From positions 1 to 50,741 of the forward strand of contig CALYAM010000008.1 of the NCBI GenBank assembly GCA_944393565.1: 50,741 nucleotides of DNA, read 5' to 3'. The DNA comes from an uncultured Clostridia bacterium. GTDB lineage: Bacteria; Bacillota; Clostridia; TANB77; CAG-508. The translations under genes were made by a program, and so were the position numbers. This document shows positions 20,685 through 30,958 of the stretch, one piece after another. Under the pieces are notes generated by a model. It ran no database searches. It worked only from the letters and a program-made list of their open reading frames with translations, and was not told the origin of the DNA. Within the stretch, counting starts at the first letter, position 1; every line of letters starts with the position of its first letter.

Positions 20685-21259
20685 TAGCTAATCCTCCTTT
20701 TAACTTCTTTTTCCAACTTATTACAAAAACTCGATATTATTTTAATTCTGTCAACATTTATTCCAAATTCCTTTTTTATTGATGTTGCAATATTTACTAT
20801 GTCATCTGTAAAATTTTTTTTGTTAGTATTTATGCCTATTCCTATTACTAGAAATTTTACTTCTCCAGAATTTATTTTGCTTTCAGTAAGTATACCTCCT
20901 ATTTTTTTATTTTTATATATTATGTCATTTGGAGCTTTTATATTTAGATTAATACCATATTCTTCTTTGAATATACTTAATAAAATTTTTGCAATTTCTG
21001 TTGTTATTCCATCAAGTTTAGCTATATTACAGTTTGTTTCTATATAAACTGTAAAAGCAATATTTTGAATTTCATCTGTATACCATTTTCTCCCATGTGT
21101 TCCTTTTCCTTTTGTTTGAATATCAGCCATAATCAATGTCCCATTTTGAATTTTATTGCTCATTATTAAATCCCATACTCGATTCTGTGTTGAATCTGTT
21201 TTGTCATAAAATATAAAATTCCTTCCTAAATAATCTGTATCAAGATTTATTAATTTCAT
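20684..21259 (-). CDS. birA: Biotin-[acetyl-CoA-carboxylase] ligase
   Basis: This enzyme attaches biotin to AccB through biotinyl-AMP. Residues 45-58 give the biotin-binding loop KGKGTHGRKWYTD, then IAFTVYIETN and a catalytic NDIIYKNKKIGGILTE. At 191 residues it lacks the N-terminal DNA-binding domain of repressor-type BirA, so it should be a ligase only. The stop shares a base with the fabD start and the start overlaps the acyl-CoA synthetase gene by 20 bases. Confidence 0.93.
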   Translation of the reverse strand: MKLINLDTDYLGRNFIFYDKTDSTQNRVWDLIMSNKIQNGTLIMADIQTKGKGTHGRKWYTDEIQNIAFTVYIETNCNIAKLDGITTEIAKILLSIFKEEYGINLNIKAPNDIIYKNKKIGGILTESKINSGEVKFLVIGIGINTNKKNFTDDIVNIATSIKKEFGINVDRIKIISSFCNKLEKEVKRRIS

Positions 21260-22952
21260 CTAAATTTGCCTGCCTTTTTATTTTATTTGTTGTTGTTTTT
21301 ATTAATGGTTCTTGCGTTAAAATTATTCCTCTAACAGCTTTATATTTTGGTATTTGTGAATTTACTTCTTTTATTTTTTCATGAAGTACATCGTATATTT
21401 TCTCTTCTGTTTCAACATTATATGTGTTTTTCATAGTTGCCTTATCATAGACTATTTTTGCATTTAATTTAATATTTTCTTTATCGCTTGATTGTTGTCT
21501 TCCAAAAACAAAAGATTCTTTCACTCCTTCTATTTTATTTATTAAGCTCTCTATTTCCTCTGGAAATATGTTTTTCCCATTTTTAAGAACAATTACACTT
21601 TTTTTCCTTCCACAAATATATATGTAGCCATCATCATCTATTTTGGCTAAATCTCCAGTGTAAAACCACTCTCCTTTAAATGCTTCGTTAGTCGCTTTTT
21701 CATCATTATAATACCCTAAAGCCACACTTGGTCCTTTTACAATTAACTCTCCTATTCCTTCTTCGTTTACATTAGTGACTTTAACCTCTGCGCTTGGTAC
21801 TGTCTTTCCTACTGTTCCCACTTTATACTCTTTGTTTGTACCTATTGCCACAACTGGAGAAGTTTCTGTTAATCCGTAGCCTTGAACTATATTAATTCCA
21901 AGTAATCTATATCTTTCTTCTATTTTGGGATCTAATGCTGCCGCACCACTAATTAGAAGTTTTACTTTTCCTCCTATCATATTGTGAATTTCTTTAAATG
22001 CTTGTTTTCTCTCGTCCATAGAAAATTTTTTCAGTTTTTCTTCTTTTTCTAAAATTTCATTTAATTTTCCTTGCTTTTCAAGCTGTTTTCTAATAAAATA
22101 AAATATTCTTTCATAAACTCCAGGAACGCATGCCATTACAGTTACATGATATTCATTTAAGTTTTCTATTACATGTCTTATCCCATCTGAAAATACTGTT
22201 TCAGCACCTTTGTACAATGCAAACAAAAAACCAACTGTACATTCAAAAACATGGTGGATTGGCAGTATAGAAAGAAAAGTGTCATCAGATGTTATGTCTA
22301 ATATACTGCCTAAATCCATTAAATTTGCACATATATTTTTGTGAGATAAAGCAACAACTTTTGAAAGTGATGTTGTTCCTGATGTAAATAACATTATACT
22401 CATTTTTTCATTATCTATTATTGCATCTATAAATTCTCTGTTTCCTTTATTTATTAATTCTTCCCCCATGCTTATTAATTCTTTTTCAGAATATATTTCA
22501 TCATTATTTTTAATACTGTCCATTGATATCAGGTATCTCAATTTGTTATTTTGGTTCTTTTTTATTTCTTTTAATATATCTTCATATTTTTTTGAATAAA
22601 ATATTGCCTCAATTTCTGATCTCTCTATTAATATTTCTAGCTCTCTTTTTGGCAATGATTTATCGAGTGGAACTACCACCCCAGTACCACAGACTATCGC
22701 AAGATATGCTATTTCCCATTCGTATCTATTCTCTCCTATTACAGCAATTCTTTTATTTTTAAGCCCCATCTGTATTAGCTTAGTACCTAAAGCATCAACA
22801 TTTTCTCTTACTGTGCTATGTGTTATTATTTTATATTCTCCTTCTGCTATTTTTATTTTATAAGCTGTTTTTTCACTATATGTTTTTTTCGTTTTATTTA
22901 ACATTTCCTTTAAATTTTTTATTTCTAATGTTTTATATATCTTTTGACTCAT
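21240..22952 (-). CDS. Long-chain acyl-CoA synthetase / AMP-dependent ligase
   Basis: This is a 570-residue ANL-superfamily enzyme that activates a fatty acid as acyl-AMP. The P-loop is MLFTSGTTSLSKVV (about residue 195), followed by GYGLTETSPVVAIGT, FYTGDLAKIDDDGY and the C-terminal hinge and lysine region GRKKSVIVLKNGKN. The substrate chain length cannot be told from sequence; acyl-CoA or acyl-ACP products are both possible. It leads the birA-fab-acc cluster, suggesting recycling of external or released fatty acids. An extended -10 promoter precedes it. Confidence 0.88.
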   Translation of the reverse strand: MSQKIYKTLEIKNLKEMLNKTKKTYSEKTAYKIKIAEGEYKIITHSTVRENVDALGTKLIQMGLKNKRIAVIGENRYEWEIAYLAIVCGTGVVVPLDKSLPKRELEILIERSEIEAIFYSKKYEDILKEIKKNQNNKLRYLISMDSIKNNDEIYSEKELISMGEELINKGNREFIDAIIDNEKMSIMLFTSGTTSLSKVVALSHKNICANLMDLGSILDITSDDTFLSILPIHHVFECTVGFLFALYKGAETVFSDGIRHVIENLNEYHVTVMACVPGVYERIFYFIRKQLEKQGKLNEILEKEEKLKKFSMDERKQAFKEIHNMIGGKVKLLISGAAALDPKIEERYRLLGINIVQGYGLTETSPVVAIGTNKEYKVGTVGKTVPSAEVKVTNVNEEGIGELIVKGPSVALGYYNDEKATNEAFKGEWFYTGDLAKIDDDGYIYICGRKKSVIVLKNGKNIFPEEIESLINKIEGVKESFVFGRQQSSDKENIKLNAKIVYDKATMKNTYNVETEEKIYDVLHEKIKEVNSQIPKYKAVRGIILTQEPLIKTTTNKIKRQANLDEINKS

Positions 22953-22979
22953 ATGTTTCTCACTTTCTCAAATGGAATT

Positions 22980-22988
22980 ATTATAGCA
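22980..22988 (-). promoter_or_regulatory. Extended -10 promoter of the fatty-acid cluster
   Basis: TGC-TATAAT on the minus strand (TATAAT at 22980-22985) is an extended -10 element 28 bases before the acyl-CoA synthetase start; no good -35 is seen. I found no FapR-like operator. Confidence 0.5.
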
Positions 22989-23053
22989 TAAGTTTTATAT
23001 CATATTTTTTTTTAAAAGTCTTTATACTGGCAGGTCAGTACAATAAATTTGTT

Positions 23054-24055
23054 TTACATGATTTCATAACTTATTAATTCAGTTTTATTAGAAATAAATT
23101 CTTTATTTACATTAATATTACCAAATAGTTCTGTTGACAAATATTTCTTATTATCATCTGCAAAAACTGTAACAACATCGCCTCCTATTTCTTCTGCAAG
23201 TAATATACTACCAATTAGGTTCGCTCCAGATGAAATTCCTACTCCTAGTCCTAATTCCTTAGCTAATTTTTTAGACATGTTAATTGCATCTTCATCATTT
23301 ATTTGTATGGTTTTGCTAATTTTCTTTTTTTCTACTAATTCTGGAATAAATTCGTCTCCTATTCCTTCTATTTTATGTTGACCTATCACTTTCCCACCAG
23401 ATAATATAGGCATTTTATGTGGCTCAATCGCAGTTATACATACATTATTATATTTTTCTTTTAATTTATCTCCAATTCCCATTAAAGTTCCTCCCGTACC
23501 TACTCCAGATACGAACCCTCCTATTTCACCCGGAATTTGTTTTAAGATCTCTTTTCCAGTTGTTTCATAATGAGCCAAGTAATTATCTTTATTTGCAAAT
23601 TGGTTTGCCCAAAATCCATTTAGCTTCTTTGATAATTTTTTTGCCTCTTCTACACATCTTATAAATCCCCCATCTTCTTTAGAATATAGCATTACTTTTG
23701 CACCATAGCCTTCCATTAGTTTAACTCTTTCTTTGCTTATCCAGCTTGGCATAAATATATACACGGGGTGATTATAAAGAGCTCCCAATGCTGATAGAGC
23801 AATCCCTGTATTTCCACTTGTTGCTTCAATTATTGGCATGCCATTTTTTAGTTTTTTTGACTTTTTTGCATTATTTATTATATAAAAAGCTACTCTATCT
23901 TTTATGCTTCCTGTTAGATTAAAATATTCTAATTTCGCAAATATATTTTTTATTTTTTTGTTGTACTTATAAATTATTTTTATCATTGGTGTGTTTGCAA
24001 AAGTCTCTTTTTTATAATACATCTTTAATTCCTCCTTAATACTTATTTTATGCAA
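23054..24055 (-). CDS. Cysteine synthase family PLP enzyme
   Basis: This 333-residue enzyme is of the cysteine synthase/cystathionine beta-synthase fold. The PLP lysine is in LTGSIKDRVAFYI (about residue 53), the substrate loop is EATSGNTGIALSALG, and the phosphate loop is GVGTGGTLMGIG. It probably makes cysteine from O-acetylserine and sulfide, but other members use O-phosphoserine or homoserine derivatives. Translation could also begin at the ATG at residue 12 (MYYKKETF), next to the ribosome site AAGGAGG; that start would give 322 residues and is about equally likely. Confidence 0.85.
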   Translation of the reverse strand: MHKISIKEELKMYYKKETFANTPMIKIIYKYNKKIKNIFAKLEYFNLTGSIKDRVAFYIINNAKKSKKLKNGMPIIEATSGNTGIALSALGALYNHPVYIFMPSWISKERVKLMEGYGAKVMLYSKEDGGFIRCVEEAKKLSKKLNGFWANQFANKDNYLAHYETTGKEILKQIPGEIGGFVSGVGTGGTLMGIGDKLKEKYNNVCITAIEPHKMPILSGGKVIGQHKIEGIGDEFIPELVEKKKISKTIQINDEDAINMSKKLAKELGLGVGISSGANLIGSILLAEEIGGDVVTVFADDNKKYLSTELFGNINVNKEFISNKTELISYEIM

Positions 24056-24119
24056 TAAATACCCTTATTATCTTAAACTAAATTCATAATAGATACTTTA
24101 TAAATTTAGCAGTAAAAAA

Positions 24120-24151
24120 ATTAGATGTAAACTCCATTATTTACATCTAAT
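24120..24151 (-). terminator. Terminator after tRNA-Gln
   Basis: A perfect 12-bp stem (24120-24131 with 24140-24151) with an 8-base loop is followed on the minus strand by a T-run. A second imperfect hairpin (24171-24203) lies between it and the tRNA. Confidence 0.75.
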
Positions 24152-24212
24152 AGTATACCTATTTTTTTAAATTGTATCTAATAGCTTAAATTTTAGATAC
24201 ACAATATTGTTT

Positions 24213-24288
24213 TGGCTGGGGTACTAGGATTCGAACCTAGGAAATATCGGAGTCAGAGTCCGACGCCTTACCGCTTGGCGATACCCCA
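24213..24288 (-). tRNA. tRNA-Gln (CTG)
   Basis: This 76-base tRNA has acceptor TGGGGTA pairing with TACCCCA, discriminator G, and encoded CCA. The anticodon loop CTCTGAC holds CTG, reading CAG. The U1-A72 pair is typical of bacterial tRNA-Gln. It stands alone between the PLP enzyme and metallopeptidase genes. Confidence 0.94.
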
Positions 24289-24415
24289 AAATTCAATTTT
24301 ACCATATAATACTAGCATAGTTTTAAAAAAAATGCTAGTATTTTTTTAATTTTTCTATATGTGTCTATATTTTTATGTTTTGCATGTGCATTTGATTATA
24401 CAATATTCAAATTTT

Positions 24416-25111
24416 TTAGTAATTAAAATTTCCTATAATATTTTCATATTCTGTATAGTTTGGCATATATTTTTCTAGCATCTGGTAAAATTTTCTGGCG
24501 TGTGTTTTATATTTTAAATGACAAAATTCGTGAAGCACAATATAATCAATAATTTCTTTTGAAAACATTACAATATCTGGATTAATCATAATTTTTTTGT
24601 TATTACTACATTTGCCAAGTGTATGTTTAATTCTCTTTATCTCATAGTCTTCAGGTGCAATTCCTAGCATAATCCTTGTTTTTTCCATTGCATCTTCTAT
24701 CTCTTTAATTGCAATTCTCTCATACATTTTCTCTATTAATATTCCAATAATATCACTTACGTCTAGTCTTTTATATTTATTTGGTATAGTTATTTTAACA
24801 ATTTTTTCTTCTACTACTAATTTAGGTAATTTAATGTTTTCATATATTATTACTAAATTAAAATAGTCTCCTAATATTTTAATTTTTTTTCCAGATATGT
24901 AGTTTCTTTTTTTTATATTTTCATTTTCATATTCTCTTAATTTTTCACTTATCCATTTTGCTTTTTCTTCTACTAATGTTTGTATTTTTTCTCTAGTAAT
25001 ATACCATGGTGCTTGTACTTGTACTTCACCATTTTGAACTGAAATATAGCATCCTCCATTTGCAACTCTACATACATTATAAGCTATTACATCATTTTTT
25101 ATGGCTTGCAT
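24416..25111 (-). CDS. YgjP-type (DUF45) zinc metallopeptidase
   Basis: This 231-residue protein has the zinc motif HEFCH in YIVLHEFCHLKYKTHARKFY, with downstream MLEKYMPNY, the signature of the M48-related YgjP/SprT-like group. The beta-rich N-terminal half (VQAPWYITREKIQTLVEEKA) is typical. No signal peptide or membrane segment is seen, so it is cytoplasmic. Biological substrates of this family are not known. The start ATG 25111 is preceded by GGAGGTAG. Confidence 0.88.
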   Translation of the reverse strand: MQAIKNDVIAYNVCRVANGGCYISVQNGEVQVQAPWYITREKIQTLVEEKAKWISEKLREYENENIKKRNYISGKKIKILGDYFNLVIIYENIKLPKLVVEEKIVKITIPNKYKRLDVSDIIGILIEKMYERIAIKEIEDAMEKTRIMLGIAPEDYEIKRIKHTLGKCSNNKKIMINPDIVMFSKEIIDYIVLHEFCHLKYKTHARKFYQMLEKYMPNYTEYENIIGNFNY

Positions 25112-25251
25112 TTTAACTACCTCCTAGAAAACTTTTAGAACTTTTGTTCGTTTTTATTCTACTATTTTTAGTTTCCTTTGTCAATAGTTTTTTGCAAATT
25201 TTTGTTCGTTTTTTTGTTCTGTATTATAAATTTAATTAATTTTTTCACATA

Positions 25252-25656
25252 TTACTTTCTCTTTTGGTTTACTCCTATAATTCCTCCTAATGCTCCCGCA
25301 AAAACACAGACTAATATCATAATAATTGAGTTGGTATTAAACCCAAAGTCCTTTTGTATTATACTAGAGATTAAATATATTGCTAGTATATAAATAAATC
25401 CAACTGCACCACCATTGATAAGTCCTTGTTTTTTTATTCTTTTGCTACTTATTATGCTCCCTATTAATATGCTCATTCCACTAACACATATTACAACAGG
25501 AGCTATTATTCTTTCTGACATATTTGTATATGCAAGTAGCAGGGCAAAAATAAATAATAAAACAAATGTAGTAATTATAGAAATTATACTTCCCTTTAAA
25601 ACTTTAACAATACTACTTTGTTCTTTGTTTTCAATGCTTTTTTTTATTATGCTCAT
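25252..25656 (-). CDS. Small integral membrane protein (TIGR04086-like)
   Basis: The 134-residue protein has four hydrophobic helices (about 24-45, 52-70, 80-100, 108-128) and a basic tail NQKRK. Its pattern resembles the TIGR04086 family of Clostridia, of unknown function, which is often near tgt as here; this family match is from memory. Its ribosome site TAAGGAGG lies inside the downstream arm of a 20-bp hairpin. Confidence 0.7.
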   Translation of the reverse strand: MSIIKKSIENKEQSSIVKVLKGSIISIITTFVLLFIFALLLAYTNMSERIIAPVVICVSGMSILIGSIISSKRIKKQGLINGGAVGFIYILAIYLISSIIQKDFGFNTNSIIMILVCVFAGALGGIIGVNQKRK

Positions 25657-25706
25657 AAAAAACCTCCTTAATATACCTTTTTTAATGTATATTAAAGAGG
25701 TTTTTT
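25657..25706 (-). terminator. 20-bp hairpin: terminator that also encloses a ribosome binding site
   Basis: The arms 25657-25676 and 25687-25706 match at 19 of 20 bases (the other is a G-U pair). Read on the minus strand it ends in a T-run just before ATG 25656, and the GGAGG of that start lies in the downstream arm. It can terminate the 511-aa gene and block translation of the next. Confidence 0.75.
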
Positions 25707-25711
25707 ATTTA

Positions 25712-27247
25712 TTACATAATAAATACTAATTCATTATCTATGTTTGTATTTTCATGATTTGCGTTATTGTTTATTTGATTTGTTGTGTTGCTATTTGTCT
25801 GGTTCGTCATTTGATTTGTAAATGTATTAGTTGGGTTATTGTTTGTAATATCAACTCTTCCCGGAATGTTTGCATTTATTTTATTTTCTTCTAAGTATCG
25901 CGTTAGTTCTCTTACTCTACCATCCTTTTCAAGATAATACTCTTCTTCTCCTTCATTAGTAACAGAATATATCTTATTAAATTCGCAAGGAATAACAATT
26001 CTTCCTATTGAATTTGCAATTCCATATAAATTTCCTTTTCCTATTACTATTCCTTCAATTGCTGGTATTACAACAACATTGTTAGTATTTTTATCTCCTG
26101 ATGGTTGTAGACTGGTTACATTTGTTTGGTTGTTTCCATTTCCTAAACTTGTATTTGAAATTTCTGCATATCCTAGTTGATCATATTCAAAATTTAAAAT
26201 TATATCTCCATTTTTGTCTGCCATTCCCCATTTTCCGTCTTTTTTTAGCGGGATGCAATTTTCATATAAGAACAAATTGTTTTTTATATCATCAAGTGGG
26301 AAAATATTTCTATCAATGCCTATATTTTCGTATTCACTATATACTATTACTCTTCCATTTTGATTCAATACTCCAAATAAATTATTGTTTTTTACATAAT
26401 ATAATCTAGCTTGTCCATCTATTAAACCTACTTCTTGGTATCTTAAATCTATATTAGTTTCTCCATTTGTACTTAGTATCCCTGTCATTTTCTCATTTGT
26501 TGCTATAAATTCATTAGTGTTTTCTATATACACTAGCTTGTCGTATTTTGTACCAATAACTTCTGAAAAGTCTTTAGTGTTAACTACACCATATTTTTCA
26601 TCTTTTTTTACAACTAGCAGATTTTTAGCAATTGTTTTTTGAGTAATAAAATCTTCTGCAATTCCAGTATAGCCATAATTAGTTGCTACTTCCCTATAAT
26701 AATCTACTAAATATGGTAATGTCTCTATAATTATAGTCTTTGTATTTTCTATATAATTTAGCCTTACATTAAACGATATTTGAATTATGTTTGATGTAGC
26801 ATATAAAGCATTATTATAAATCTTTACATTTCCATTAGTTATATATTTATCAAAATTTAATTTATCTGCTGCATTGTTTTTGTATATTACATTTGAATTT
26901 AATTCTAGCATTGCAAGTTCATCTTTGCATTCCACATAGCATTTAGTTCTATCTTCTGAATACTGTTTATATTCACCATTAAAGAAATTGTAGTTTACAA
27001 AATTAGCAACCTGTCGTATATTATAATATATGGTTTGAGTTTCTGAATCTACTACTATAAATTCATCTGAAATCGTTTCCTTTTTTCCATCAACTTTTAG
27101 TTTTAATTTGTTATTTTCTACCAGTTGTAATACTAATATTGCACCTCCTATAAGTAATATAAGTGCTATTGTAGCTATTAAACAAATTATTACGATCTTT
27201 CTACTATTATTTTCTTTTTCTTGCTTTTCATTACTCATTAGCTCCAT
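25712..27247 (-). CDS. Membrane-anchored WG-repeat-type protein
   Basis: The 511-residue protein has a short basic cytoplasmic start, one membrane helix (about 18-42) and a large outside part. Residues 50-200 resemble a copper-amine-oxidase-like N-terminal domain; from about 205 there are repeated blocks with the WG-repeat pattern, such as KKDEKYGVVNTKDFSEVIG, LFGVLNQNGRVIVYSEYENI and KWGMADKNGDIILNFEYDQL. The C-terminus is a low-complexity Asn/Thr-rich tail. WG-repeat proteins are often cell-surface proteins of unknown role. It follows tgt upstream and ends at the 20-bp hairpin. Confidence 0.78.
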   Translation of the reverse strand: MELMSNEKQEKENNSRKIVIICLIATIALILLIGGAILVLQLVENNKLKLKVDGKKETISDEFIVVDSETQTIYYNIRQVANFVNYNFFNGEYKQYSEDRTKCYVECKDELAMLELNSNVIYKNNAADKLNFDKYITNGNVKIYNNALYATSNIIQISFNVRLNYIENTKTIIIETLPYLVDYYREVATNYGYTGIAEDFITQKTIAKNLLVVKKDEKYGVVNTKDFSEVIGTKYDKLVYIENTNEFIATNEKMTGILSTNGETNIDLRYQEVGLIDGQARLYYVKNNNLFGVLNQNGRVIVYSEYENIGIDRNIFPLDDIKNNLFLYENCIPLKKDGKWGMADKNGDIILNFEYDQLGYAEISNTSLGNGNNQTNVTSLQPSGDKNTNNVVVIPAIEGIVIGKGNLYGIANSIGRIVIPCEFNKIYSVTNEGEEEYYLEKDGRVRELTRYLEENKINANIPGRVDITNNNPTNTFTNQMTNQTNSNTTNQINNNANHENTNIDNELVFIM

Positions 27248-27259
27248 ACTATTTCCCCC

Positions 27260-28402
<1,143 letters not shown>

Positions 28403-28411
28403 TTATTTTAG

Positions 28412-29437
28412 TTATATTATAAGCATTGCATCTCCAAAGCTAAAAAACAAATATTTTTCTTTTACAGCTTCTTGATATGCGTTTAATACATATTCTCTAC
28501 CTGCTAAAGCAGAAACTAACATAATTAATGTTGATTTTGGTAAGTGAAAATTTGTTATTAATCCATCTATGCATTTAAATTTATAACCTGGATATATAAA
28601 AATATTAGTATCTGCCTCTATTTCTTTTACCTCCCCATTTTGATTTGCTACTGATTCAAGCACTCGGCATGAAGTCGTACCACATGCAATAACTCTTTTG
28701 CCTGTTTTTTTTGCTTTGTTTATTTTGTCTGCATCTTCTTTTTTTATATAAAAATGCTCTGAATGCATATCATGTTCTTCTATATTTTCTACTTTTACAG
28801 GTCTAAAAGTACCAATTCCAACATGTAAAGTTACATTAGCAATTTCTACACCTTTTTCTTTTATTTTCTCTAGTAGCTCCTCTGTAAAATGAAGTCCTGC
28901 AGTTGGAGCTGCAGCTGATCCTTCGTTTTTAGCATACACAGTCTGGTAACGGTTTTGCTCTTTTAGTTTTTCTTTTATATAAGGTGGCAATGGCATAATC
29001 CCTATTTTATCTAAAATCTCATTAAAAATTCCCTTATAATAAAACTCTATAATTCTATTTCCATTTTCTAGAATATCTTTTATTTGTGCTTTTAATAGTC
29101 CATTTCCAAAACTAACTTTTGCACCTGTTCGTAATTTTTTTCCTGGTTTTACAATTGCTTCCCAAGTATCATTTTTTATTTTTTTTAATAACAATATTTC
29201 TATATTTGCATTTGTGCCTTCTTTTGTTCCATATAATCTTGCAGGAATCACCTTAGTATTATTAATAACCAAACAGTCTCCTGGTTCCAAATAATCTATT
29301 ATATCTTTAAAAATTTTATGTGATATTTTTTGAGTTTGCCTATTTAATATCATTAATTTTGCTTCATCTCTTTTTTCATTTGGATGTTGCGCTATAAGTT
29401 CTTCTGGAAGATAATAATCAAAATCTGTTACTTTCAT
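28412..29437 (-). CDS. queA: S-adenosylmethionine:tRNA ribosyltransferase-isomerase
   Basis: QueA transfers and rearranges the ribosyl part of SAM onto 7-aminomethyl-7-deazaguanine in tRNA. It has the N-terminal [14 protein letters not shown], the conserved [12 protein letters not shown] loop and [12 protein letters not shown] near the end, with a normal length of 341. Its ATG overlaps the upstream metallopeptidase stop (ATGA). Confidence 0.97.
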   Translation of the reverse strand: MKVTDFDYYLPEELIAQHPNEKRDEAKLMILNRQTQKISHKIFKDIIDYLEPGDCLVINNTKVIPARLYGTKEGTNANIEILLLKKIKNDTWEAIVKPGKKLRTGAKVSFGNGLLKAQIKDILENGNRIIEFYYKGIFNEILDKIGIMPLPPYIKEKLKEQNRYQTVYAKNEGSAAAPTAGLHFTEELLEKIKEKGVEIANVTLHVGIGTFRPVKVENIEEHDMHSEHFYIKKEDADKINKAKKTGKRVIACGTTSCRVLESVANQNGEVKEIEADTNIFIYPGYKFKCIDGLITNFHLPKSTLIMLVSALAGREYVLNAYQEAVKEKYLFFSFGDAMLII

Positions 29438-30799
29438 GTATTGCTCCTTTTTATATATCTTGTACTATTGATAATAGTTTCTATTATTATTTTTATTTCC
29501 TCTATTATGTTATCTGGCTCATTTTGTATATCTATTTCCATTGCATATTCAAATGCATTTTGATGAACAGGCTTTAAGTAATATATAGATGGATTTAGAC
29601 CAATATATGTACCATTTAATTCTATTTGTTTTTTCATAAAATCGCCATACCAATTTTTAAGACCTAGTTTGGGCTGGACCTCATAACCATATTTTTCATT
29701 ATCATGTAATAATGGATACTCCAATCCATATTCCTCTGAAATTCTTTCCATTGTATGTAAAAATTCATGTATAAATACCTCTTCTGGAAACAAGTTCACT
29801 CTTGCATCATATTTATATATATAGCTTTTGTCATCATTTGGGACCCTAATATTTGAAAAGCCTATATCTTTATAATCCATGCCTCCGAAGGCCAATCCAA
29901 TCTGCTTCATTTTCAGAATCATCATGCATTAATTTCCCAAATTTTACTGCTGTATATATATAATCGTATTCCCCTTTTCTTACATATGGCTCTATTATTT
30001 CTGCAATATCTGATGGTGAAACATAATAGCCGTTTTCATCATCAAAGCTAACAGATCTAATTGGTTCTTCTATTTCAATTATCTCATATTGCATATTCAT
30101 TTGCCTATTAGAGAGCTCTGAAAAACTATTTTTTGCTCTTTCCATATTTGATTTCATATCTAATATATCTGTTTGTGTCATACTTTCTTGTATTCTTATT
30201 TCTGTTCCATTTTCCTCAACAGTTACATCTAAATTGTGAAATATAAAACATACCATTTTCCAATTATTATCTTGTGTATAGGATCCTACCTCTAGCTTTA
30301 TGTCTGAAAACCACGCGGTTCCCTTACAATTATCTGCGTAAGAACCAAGTCTAAATCCAATGTCTACCTCAGTACGATTTTTCGAATTGAATAGAAATTC
30401 TATTTCTTGCCAATCTGTTGTTCCTTTTATTGTATTAGAACATTCTGTTGTATCTGCTATACATATTCCTGCCCCTGCATTTGAAACGAGCTTTTGTGTT
30501 ACTACATTTTCTGTTTTTACCATACATGTCACACGATATGGTGTATTGGGAGTTACAGCAACTTTTTTATAGAACATTGCATCATTAAAATCATTTGATA
30601 CAATTCGATAGCTATTGGTATTTTGTTTTACTTGTCTATCTCTTTTGAATTCTGAAATGTTTGCTATGTACTCTGCTCTTATAAAATCTCCAAAATAATT
30701 TTCCTTATATATATCATAAATAAATTTTAGTGCTAAACATACAATTATTATAAAAATAATACTAAAAATTTTTGATAACTTGCTTTTCTTCTTTTGCAA
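29434..30799 (-). CDS. Membrane-anchored putative zinc metallopeptidase, with +1 frameshift
   Basis: The 454-residue protein has an N-terminal membrane helix (about 11-28), a middle part resembling a carbohydrate-binding-like beta-sandwich ([35 protein letters not shown]), and a C-terminal domain with a zinc motif in [15 protein letters not shown]. An extra C after DWIGL makes an in-frame CGG at codon 305; skipping it gives [18 protein letters not shown] and joins the two halves, so the HExxH half is only made after shifting. The family is unnamed to me. It overlaps queA by four bases. That a non-housekeeping gene follows the same rule argues against special pressure in core genes only. Confidence 0.8.
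29884..29887 (-). other. CGGA +1 frameshift site in the metallopeptidase gene
   Basis: The minus strand reads GGC CTT C GGA GGC ATG; CGG is codon 305. Skipping C gives Gly-Leu-Gly-Gly-Met. Without the shift the protein ends RRHGL after five codons, lacking the HEFLH motif. Confidence 0.88.
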
Positions 30800-30908
30800 C
30801 GTTTTTCCTCCTTGTATTAATTAATATATTTTTTATTATACTTTTTTTTTTACTTATTATCAATACTAAAGTCTATATTCTAAATTGTAGTTGAAATTCT
30901 TAGTATTA

Positions 30909-30948
30909 ATAATATGCACCTTCCTATTTATTTGGAGGTGCATATTAT
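30909..30948 (-). terminator. Terminator after ileS
   Basis: A 12-bp stem extended by three more pairs across a one-base bulge (30909-30924 with 30934-30948) lies 10 bases after the ileS stop. The trailing T-run is weak. Confidence 0.6.
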
Positions 30949-30958
30949 CTTTATGTTT

